A stretch of 57,949 bases of DNA from Clostridia bacterium (GTDB taxonomy: Bacteria; Bacillota; Clostridia; TANB77; CAG-508): contig JAAWAM010000006.1 of NCBI GenBank assembly GCA_022792135.1, positions 1-57,949 of the forward strand, given 5' to 3'. Position 1 is the stretch's first letter; every line of letters starts with the position of its first letter. Below are positions 21,501 to 28,600 of the stretch, one piece after another. A model generated the notes under the pieces. It worked only from the letters and a program-made list of their open reading frames with translations, was not told where the DNA came from and did not search any database. A program made the position numbers and the translations under genes.

Positions 21501-22463
21501 AGTACAACTATTGATAAGATGAACTCTACTACCCCTATGATGGGAATTGGAGTAGAATATGAAACTACTTATACAGCTTCTATTGGAGATAAGTATACTT
21601 ATAGAATTCATCATGTAGATTTTGGGATTGTGGAAAGAGCAAAACAACTTCTATCACTGGATAAGAGAATCAAAACTTTTAAAGTTACCTTAGCAAATGG
21701 GCAAGTAATAGCAGATGTAGTAATTGACGAGAATGGAAAAGTAACAGGACAAAAAAATTATGTAACTTATATGGGACCATCTCAAAACACACAACCAAGA
21801 AATGGATTTATCAAATTAGAATTAGATAATGAATTAATCCAAGGTGCAGTAGTAGAAGTAGGATATGAATTAAAAACAACCAACAAGAGTGAACTCGATT
21901 ACCTATCAGAGAACTTCTATCAATATGGAAAAGTAGATGGTTCACTGGTAACGATAACACCAACTGCTATTGTAGATTATCTAGATAAAGAATGGGCATT
22001 TGAAGCAGAGAATAATCAGCAATGGGAATCAAAAACGTTAGAAGAAATCAAAAATATGCTTGCGGAAACAGTCTATAACAACCAAGAAAGTACCATTGGT
22101 CAAAAAATTATACTATATACAGAGACTTTAAAAAATCAAAAATTAGAACCGAAACAATCAGCAGCAGTTGACTTAAAGGTATCAAAAGTGTTAGCATCAA
22201 CAGATGAGATTTCATTAGACAATGAAACAGAAATTATTAAAGTAGATAAAACAGGTGGTTCTAACTTAGTAACAATACTAGGAAATTATATTCCAGGAAC
22301 GGGAAAGACGGAAGAAGATGACAGTATGGCAGAGACGGTAATTGTAACACCAAGTACAGGTGATAATCAAAACTTCATCATTCCAATTATGGTGGGAATC
22401 GTAGCAAGTGTGATGTTAGCAGCAGGGGTTGTAGCCATTAAGAAAAAGGCATTAGGAAAATAA
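18579..22463 (+). CDS. Very large surface protein B1 (SpaA-like and SdrD B-like domains)
   Basis: 1294 residues. The signal peptide ends near VSNAYYVG. A globular N-terminal head contains IYCMEHNQ and YTWMQAVGQ, a Cys/Gln arrangement that could be a thioester adhesin domain (inference). A SpaA-like domain starts near residue 304 (HLKVIKVNKDNTEVKLPGVGFYI). SdrD B-like domains lie near 412 (VKLSGFVWLDKISGK) and 838 (MTGKVFLDST). The motif IDKNSNPGNVIPEDKATYQD is shared with its paralogue. The C-terminus has TPSTGDNQN, a hydrophobic helix and a KKKALGK tail, which resembles a sortase signal without being canonical. The ribosome binding site is AAAGGAGG. It is probably co-transcribed with A1. Confidence 0.85.
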   Translation: MSKIKRMIISFIISIVAILGIHTVSNAYYVGQKLNVSYNDYIKGNHIYCMEHNQRLRGTMSYKIISQINIQGIRSTDHTGRTIDHEYNAKFAAILSEDNGPVKVEGPVANGIWNFGYTWMQAVGQYHAGLYKGFASNKKGNPTWLDQSSTDYANGIKQGMQAIDNTQKDKIKVVAYDKDGRQYMRVGPFNWTFAGQLTEVTIQDQNGRAIAGCLYSSFNGNTENWFDVGSIQSGRDFYISIPANANVTKITKVTGKSKINVKGVNVWFLEASTGYYQNLLIKESYNAMQDINLNFDYNISILGHLKVIKVNKDNTEVKLPGVGFYIQNKDLNKYVKQAADGTITYVNQNENPTEFVTDSNGEILIRNLIVGTYVAYETKNPNYGYEIITDGVEKTIVVDKTTDFEIGNKQIYVKLSGFVWLDKISGKQSYRNDLFKDNDFDDKDILLDGITVRLKDRQGNTIKEAKTSEGGAYLFTDVFIEKLADYYIEFEYDGLTYTNVIPHIDRDNGSKSAENTTVRDAFNKNFAIVEGKTENTGMTRDNNGNEKHTLTYNLDQNAHTATLINNGQYIITANTNETGYRIRENFTYGQEEIKYINLGLYEREQPDIALLKDLENVKVSVNGYHHVYNYAQRFLNQGQYGDGFNVGVKFGNKYGSMSYSRVVYKADYEYTSEDKNKELKVYVTYKLAMRNQSSNLVVQVNNIVDYYDSKYKIVKVGTGVGQDGEVTGNIAHQDTTYNEKYAKTTIQNNTRIEAQKQADIYVQFELNKEAVINILNDRENLENVAEINSYSVFDETGKIYAGIDKNSNPGNVIPEDKATYQDDTDSAPGLKLEVAEAREMTGKVFLDSTSQELKTGEIRQGSGAYEEGEKGIEGVKVTLIEHSGSGKVYETMTDNNGDFLIKDYIPGDYTLTYTWGDNTYTVQDYKGTVYDSTRDINNKNWYKENVEKRLTDAMDDYTLRQNIDNEMKNITNKTSTTIDKMNSTTPMMGIGVEYETTYTASIGDKYTYRIHHVDFGIVERAKQLLSLDKRIKTFKVTLANGQVIADVVIDENGKVTGQKNYVTYMGPSQNTQPRNGFIKLELDNELIQGAVVEVGYELKTTNKSELDYLSENFYQYGKVDGSLVTITPTAIVDYLDKEWAFEAENNQQWESKTLEEIKNMLAETVYNNQESTIGQKIILYTETLKNQKLEPKQSAAVDLKVSKVLASTDEISLDNETEIIKVDKTGGSNLVTILGNYIPGTGKTEEDDSMAETVIVTPSTGDNQNFIIPIMVGIVASVMLAAGVVAIKKKALGK

Positions 22464-22504
22464 GCAGTAAGATAGCATAAGAAAGTAACAATTAAATGAA
22501 TTGT

Positions 22505-22553
22505 AAAACAGGGTTTTTACAGAATTAAGTTTCTGATAAAAACTCTGTTTTTT
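22505..22553 (+). terminator. Rho-independent terminator after surface-protein locus 1
   Basis: AAAACAGGGTTTTTA pairs with TAAAAACTCTGTTTTTT (one mismatch) and ends in a T run. Confidence 0.8.
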
Positions 22554-22730
22554 ATGATAAAGAAATAGAAAGGTATTCAAAGAAGAAAAACTTAGGGAAA
22601 AGGGGAAAGATAAGAAAATGAGTGTAAAATGTTATGAAAATGTAACACAAATTTTTCTAAAAGGTTGATTTTTTAGAAAAATATAGTTAAAAAAAATTAG
22701 TTTTAAAATATTAATTTTTTTCAAGTTATC

Positions 22731-22750
22731 AATCGGAAGGAAATCCGATT
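22731..22750. repeat. Short hairpin just left of the IS3 element
   Basis: AATCGGA and TCCGATT form a perfect 7-bp stem with a six-base loop. No T run follows, so it is not an obvious terminator. It lies 37 bases left of the IS left end. Confidence 0.4.
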
Positions 22751-22860
22751 TACACAACTTTTACGATAGTCTCTTATTTGCCTAATTGGATTGGTTATAC
22801 TAAATTAGACAGAAAAGATAAGGACATGTTAAAATAAAAATAGAAATGGGGGAAATTAAC

Positions 22861-23145
22861 ATGTCAAGAAGAGAAACAAGAGTATTTACAGAAGAATTCA
22901 AATTACAAATGGTGACTTTGTATAATAACGGAAAGCCAAAAAGTGAAATAATAAGGGAGTATGCTTTAACACCATCAGCCTTCAACAATTGGGTAAAAAA
23001 ATATAATACTACAGGTTCGTTTAAAGTTTGTGATGATAGAACAGAAGAAGAAAAGGAATTAATAAAATTAAAAAAAGAAAATCAACAGCTAAAAATGGAA
23101 AATGATATTTTAAAGCAAGCAGCGCTGATAATGGGACGAAAATAA
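22861..23145 (+). CDS. IS3-family transposase OrfA (helix-turn-helix subunit)
   Basis: 94 residues. The N-terminal helix-turn-helix (TRVFTEEFKLQMVTLYNNGKPKSEIIREYALTPSAFNNWVKKY) binds the terminal repeats. A C-terminal leucine-zipper-like coil (ELIKLKKENQQLKMENDILKQAALIM) mediates dimerisation. ATG at 22861 follows a GGGGGA site; the frame is open 15 bases further upstream. orfB lies in the -1 frame, as expected for IS3 elements that make OrfAB by -1 frameshifting. It appears intact, unlike orfB. Confidence 0.88.
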   Translation: MSRRETRVFTEEFKLQMVTLYNNGKPKSEIIREYALTPSAFNNWVKKYNTTGSFKVCDDRTEEEKELIKLKKENQQLKMENDILKQAALIMGRK

Positions 23146-23186
23146 AAATAATATTAGCCAATAAAGATAAGTACAGTATCAGCGCC

Positions 23187-23814
23187 ATGTGCAAAGTATT
23201 AAAAATATCACGTTCATTAATATATTACAAACCAAAAAATAAAAGAAAAGATAAAGAATTAGAAAATCATATCATTCGAATATTTAAGGAAAGTAAAAAT
23301 AATTATGGCTCAAGAAAAATAAAAGTAGAATTAGCCAAAATAGGATACGAAGTTAGTTTAAGAAGAATAAGGAAATATATGGATTTAAATGGATTAGGAT
23401 CAAATTATACAGTAAAACAATTTAAAGAGCATAAAGCAACATGTAATGAAGATAAAATTGAAAATAAGCTGAATAGAGAGTTTAACAGAAAAGAAAAATT
23501 AGATGTGATTTAAGTAATATAAATATATTTCATACAGACAGAGGGAATGAATTTAAAAATAAGATAATTGACAAGTATTGAAAACATTTAAAATAGAAAG
23601 AACATTAAGTAAAAAAGGTTGTCCCTATGATAATGCAGTAGCAGAAGAGACGTACAAAATAATAAAAACAAAATTTGTATTTGATAGAATATTTGAAAGT
23701 TTTGAGGAATTAGAGACAGAATTATTTGACTATGTCAATTGGTATAATAATATTAGAATACATAGTTCATTGAATTATTTGACACCAATTGAGTATAAAA
23801 AAGTGTCCTTATAA
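23187..23814 (+). pseudogene. IS3-family transposase OrfB, internally deleted and frameshifted
   Basis: The N-terminal part (SISAMCKVLKISRSLIYYK..., NYGSRKIKVELAKIGYEVSLRRIRKYM) is followed at about 23513 by a stop and a deletion junction. Sequence resumes at SNINIFHTDRGNEFKNKIIDKY (23516-23578) and, after a further frame break, at KTFKIERTLSKKGCPYDNAVAE to YNNIRIHSSLNYLTPIEYKK. The missing piece contains the first catalytic Asp of the DDE core, roughly 60-70 residues by comparison with the usual length near 280. This is true decay: the lesions differ from the CGG-associated breaks elsewhere. Confidence 0.85.
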
Positions 23815-23842
23815 AAATTGTCTAAAAGAGGGTTGACAATCC

Positions 23843-24039
23843 AGAAATTAAAGAGACAGAAGAGCTTAAAGAAAAATAAAAATTAGAGCAGTATAATCCA
23901 GAAAACATTTTTAATAAAAAAATAATAATAAAATAAAACAAGAAGAAAATATGAATATATCAGTTGTTGAAACTAAAAAAATATTTTTGTAAGGTTTGTA
24001 GAAAGAATAAAGAATTTTTTCCAAAAACTTAGAATATAA
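23843..24039 (+). pseudogene. Decayed C-terminal remnant of a small Clostridial protein
   Basis: Immediately right of the IS, shifting frames give NPEIKETEELKEK, LEQYNPENIF and then MNISVVETKK, followed after a frame break in an A7 run by FVRFVERIKNFFQKLRI and TAA at 24037-24039. The pattern is that of a charged linker followed by a basic amphipathic C-terminal helix, broken by stops and frame changes. I cannot name the parent gene, and its 5' part is not visible left of the IS. Confidence 0.45.
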
Positions 24040-24133
24040 CAAAATTTATCAAACGATGTTCATTTCAGTAAAAAAACTGTCGGGTATTAAGAGATTTATG
24101 TTAAGATATATATAATAAAATTCATAGAATATA

Positions 24134-24162
24134 TTGACGTAATTAATCGTTATAGATAAAAT
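24134..24162 (+). promoter_or_regulatory. Putative sigma-A promoter for the prepilin-like gene
   Basis: TTGACG (24134-24139), a 17-base spacer and TAAAAT (24157-24162), 50 bases before ATG 24212. Confidence 0.55.
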
Positions 24163-24211
24163 TCAAGTATGGTTATTATTAAAAATAAAACGAAAGAAGG
24201 AGAAGTTTTAA

Positions 24212-25440
24212 ATGCGAAAACAGATATTAATAAGAAAAGGAAATAAACGGAATCACATTAGTAGCCCTAGTCATCACCATTATTGTCCTTTTAATTTTAG
24301 CAAGTATAACAATTGTGACACTAAAAGGAGATAATGGAATATTAGAACAGGCGAATAAAGCAAGAAAGAAAACAGAAGAAGCTAAGAAAGAAGAAGAAAA
24401 TATTTTTGCACAAGCAGAGATTTATATAGTTGGAAAAGCAGAAGTAGGTAAAATTGTAAAAGAAAGTAATAAAACAATAAATGGAAAATCATATTCATAC
24501 CGAAATCCAGTAATACCAGAAGGATTTGCAGCAATTGAAACAGAAGATGCTACTTGGAATTTAGATAGTGAAGGGAATCCAAAAGGATGGAATAAAGGTT
24601 TAGTAATATCTGATGAGGTAGATTCAAATGGAAATAGTGTAGGAAATGAATTTGTATGGATAGCAGTTGATAATGAAAAAGTAAATTATGATAGAATTGC
24701 ATACTCAAAAGAAGGGTGGGAAAATTCACAAAGCAGTAATGGAATAGATACAGAAACTAATTCGTTAAAAATAGTTAGAAACCCTTCAATAGAGGGATAT
24801 TATTGTGTAGAGATGTTAGCCGAAGATGAAAGAGATAGTGTAAATAAATATGGAGGATTTTATATAGGAAGATATGAAGCAGGTGTAAAAAATTATACAG
24901 ATATAAATTTTGAGGGATTTAATGAACCATATTCTATAGCTCCAAGTGATGAGTGGACAGCTTTTAAAGAAGGAAGTATTACAATTAGAGAAGGAGAAAC
25001 GGTGTGGACATTAATTACAAAGAAAGAAGCCCAAAGACAATCCGAACAATTATATTTTTTAAATAAAGCAGTAAAAAGTAAATTAATTAGTAGTTATGCA
25101 TGGGATACAGCCCTAAAATTTATATCACAAGTAGATGAAGAATTTCCAACTAATAAATAGTACAAATAAAGGAAATTATAATAATTATATAAATGACGTA
25201 AGAGCTCATAAAACAGGAAAATATAAACAATGCAATATATATGATATGGCTGGAAATATACACGAACAAACAACAGAAGAATTAAAAGGTGGAGATAGAA
25301 CAGGAGTTGTAAGAGGAGGATCTTTAGCACAATGGTGCAGTGGCACATCTCAGCCAGCTGCTAGTGCATTCTATTCTTGGTATAAGAATAATGCAGAAAA
25401 AGCGATGGGATTTCGAGTTACAATATATATTAAACCATAA
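24212..25440 (+). CDS. Prepilin-like protein with FGE/SUMF1-like C-terminal domain; +1 shifts at CGG 24248 and at UAG 25158
   Basis: ATG at 24212 with an AAGGAG site gives MRKQILIRKGNK, then CGG (24248-24250). Skipping C24248 gives GITLVALVITIIVLLILAS, a textbook type III (prepilin) leader with G|ITLVA cleavage/methylation motif and hydrophobic helix. A charged stalk follows (QANKARKKTEEAKKEEEN), then a large domain (FVWIAVD, GGFYIGRYEAG, SYAWDTALKFI). At 25158 the frame meets UAG. Moving +1 gives STNKGNYNN and the FGE-like end YDMAGNIHE...VVRGGS...GFRVTIY, ending at 25440. The total is 408 residues. The catalytic cysteines of true formylglycine enzymes are not evident. It is probably a surface or pilus-associated protein, possibly sick because of two breaks. 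Confidence 0.72.
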
Positions 25441-25461
25441 CATTATAATTTTTAGTAAAAG

Positions 25462-25492
25462 ACTACGCAAACTGGATGTGCGTAGTTTTTTT
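25462..25492 (+). terminator. Rho-independent terminator after the prepilin-like gene
   Basis: ACTACGCA and TGCGTAGT form a perfect 8-bp stem with a nine-base loop, followed by a T run. It lies 21 bases after the stop at 25440, supporting that stop as the gene end. Confidence 0.85.
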
Positions 25493-25628
25493 AACGCTAA
25501 AGTAGAAAAATGTCATACAAATGTAAAAGAAATTTCAAAAAGTCAGAAAGAAAAGTCATAAGAAGAATATCCCTAAAGCAAAAAAGGTCAAATTATGTAA
25601 TATTTAGTACAAATGGAAAAAACTTATC

Positions 25629-25657
25629 TTGATTTTGTAAAAAGAAATCAGTACTAT
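25629..25657 (+). promoter_or_regulatory. Putative promoter for surface-protein locus 2
   Basis: TTGATT (25629-25634), a 17-base spacer and TACTAT (25652-25657), 35 bases before ATG 25693. The leader ends in AAGGAGG, like locus 1. Confidence 0.5.
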
Positions 25658-25692
25658 TATAGTAAGGGAAAGTATCTTTAAGGAGGAACAAA

Positions 25693-28600
25693 ATGGAAAG
25701 AAAAAATTTAAAATTTTTGCTAATTTTAATCCTAGTGATTACACTAACAATGGCAGACTTCATTTTATTAGGAAATGGAATTGTGTTAGCAATCCAAGAA
25801 GATTTGGAAAATCAAAATACAGTAACCAACGTAAAAAATGTTTTATTTGATGCTTATTTTGTAAATAACGGGCAGAATGTCCATACAAAAGAAGGTCAAC
25901 TAAATGCAGAAGAAACCCTGATTTTAAACGTAAATGTGAAAGAAAAAGGGTTATTAAAGGATGCTAAAATAAAAATAGAAAATAAGAACTTCGAAATTTT
26001 GAAGGATAAAGTAGAGAATCGATATGTAAAAAATATCAATTTAGAGACAGGAGAGATAGAGCTAAATGAAATTATTTATCAAAATAATGCCATCATTGCT
26101 TTACCAATTCAATTTAAAAAACAAGAAAATTTTGAAGAAGATTATTTTGAAAGAGAAAATACTATTTTTATAACAGGAATTTATGAAAATACAAATCAGC
26201 AAAAAGTATCTGGAGAAGTAAAAACAAAAATGATTTGGAAACAAGAAACAGATGTTACATTTAGCAGCAATATTGAAAAGTTCATAGATTTGGGAGAAAA
26301 GGGTGTTTTATTACAACAAAAAGTTACAACACAAGTAGTTGATAATGCGTTACCAAGACAAAAGGAAAGATTAGATCTTGTTGTTCCTAGTTTTGAAGAT
26401 AAGGTACCAGAAAAGGTAACTGTATTATTAGATGGAGAAAAATTACCAGAAGAACAAGTGAACTATCAAAAAGAAGAAAAAACATTGCAAATTAGAAAGG
26501 AAAACAAAGGAATATGGGGAAAGGCAAATTGTGAATATAAAATTATTTATCAATATGCAAAAGGGCTACCAGTAACAGAAAGCAATTTTTCTTCTTCCAT
26601 CCAAATGACAACCCAATTGTATACACAACAAGAGATTCAAAAATCAGAAGATAGTGTGATAGAGATAAAACCAAGTGGCAGCATTGTTAGTTTAAACAAA
26701 AGTGCAACCAATCAAATTTATAAAGGATATTTATATGCTAATAGTTCAAATGAAACTTATTACGATGAATACAATGAAATAGAAATATCAGAAGCATCTA
26801 GTATAGAGACAATAGAAATGACACAAAATCGAGAAGAGGCAATGGATGAAAGTGAAAACTATTTTGACCTAAAAGATAAGACATGGTATCATTCAACAAT
26901 TGTAAATCAAGAAGAGATTAACCAAGTATTAGGAGAAAATGGAGTCATTCGCATATTAGATGAACAAGATAACCTTTTAACAACCATTGATAAACAAGCA
27001 AAAGTAGATGAAAATGGAAATATTGTAATTTCTTATGAAGAACCAGTGAAAGGAATTAAAATAGTCACATCAAAACCAGTTGAAGTAGGAGCATTAACCA
27101 TAAAGAATAAGAAATCAATAGAAGGAAATACAGGATATCGTAAAGAACAATTAAAACAATTTCAAATATTAAGTAGTTCTACAAAAGTAGAAACAAATCA
27201 AGGAGTAGAAATCGCCAAAGGAAACATTAAATTACTAGATTCCAAAACAGAAGCTAACATACAATTAGACAAAAAAGAATTATCTACTCTAAATACAAAT
27301 GAAAATGTACAAATGATGGTAACTATGAAAAATGCTTCTGCCCAATATGACTTATATAAAAATCCCTATATGGAAATAGAATTACCAGAAGCAATAGAAG
27401 ACATTCGTATTAAGCAAATTCATAAATTGTATGACCAAGAACTAGAAATAAAAAATCCAAGGTTATTTACAAGAGATGGTAAAAAAGTAATTAGTATGGA
27501 ACTTCAGGGAACACAAACAGCATTTAATGAAGGAGAGATTGAAGGAACACAAGTAATAATAAATGCTGATATTACACTGAAAAAAGAAACAGCAACAGGC
27601 ATTCAGAATATGTATCTAAATTATACCAATGAAAATGGAGAAGAAGCTAGTTACCAAGCAGTTACTAATTTTATGGCAAAATCAAAATATGGAGTGATGG
27701 CGTATCGAAAGATAACTGGAATAAGTGATTCTCCAATAGAAGAATATGACAACAAAACAATGCAAGTAGAACTAAATATACAAGATCATGAGAAAACAGC
27801 CAATATAGAGCAAACATTTATTAACAATTATGAAGAAAATGTGGAAAACTTTGTAATGGTAACAAAATTATCAGAAAAAAGTGATAGTTTTCATGGAACT
27901 TTAACTGGACCTATTACGAGTAACAGAGAAAATGCTAAAATTTATTATTTTGTGAATGATAATTGGTACGAGAAAGTTTCAGACTACAGCCAAGTAGAAG
28001 CCTATAAAATAGAATACAAAGAAGATCGTTTATTGCCAGGAGAAATGTTAAAAATAACCTATTCTATAAAAATTCCAAATGGATTAGGATATGAAGAAGA
28101 AAATAATGAACAAACCAATGTAACATATACTTATAAAGGACAAGAAAATAAAGTAGAATTTTCTACCAAATATAAAACAGTGATTGTTTCTAGTGAAGAG
28201 AAAAATGTAAGTTTACCAAACCAAAACAAAGAAGAAGGATATCAAGAAGTAGAAGGGATTGGAAAAGTTAAGGTAACAGCTATGTCAGCAGGGAAAGTTT
28301 TAGAAGATGGTGAGGAAGTATACGAGGGACAAACGATTAAATATGTGGTTGAAGTTATTAATGATACGGTAGAGGATATAAAAGGATTATCAATTGTTGC
28401 AACACATAACAATGCTATTTTCTATGATATAAAAGTAGAGAAAGAAGAAAATACAGCGACATTTGAAGAAATGGAGTTTACTTCTATTATACAAAATCCA
28501 GATCTAAAACAAAAAGAATATAATGCAGAAGTACTAAAAGTAGGAGAACTTATTGTTTTTGAATACGAATTTTTAGTTAAACAAAATGCAGGAGGAAATA

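Larger units (their letters stand above)
22788..23842 (+). mobile_element. Degenerate IS3-family insertion sequence
   Basis: The element is about 1055 bp and is bounded by imperfect terminal inverted repeats. The left end (22788-22812) starts GGATTGGTTATACTAAATT, and the right end read in reverse (23842-23818) starts GGATTGTCAACCCTCTTTT; both contain TTAGACA near the inner edge. It contains orfA (intact) and a damaged orfB in the usual overlapping arrangement. No clear target duplication is seen. It sits between surface-protein locus 1 and a decayed coding remnant. It cannot be self-mobile because the catalytic core is missing. Confidence 0.85.

Noticed and set aside
22351-22380. TPSTGDNQN as a canonical LPXTG sortase signal
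   Set aside because: It lacks the Leu-Pro start, and no sortase is visible. It is reported only as an atypical motif.
22800-22830. Target-site duplication flanking the IS3 element
   Set aside because: The three bases on the left (ATT) and right (AGA) do not match, so either the ends have decayed or a rearrangement occurred.
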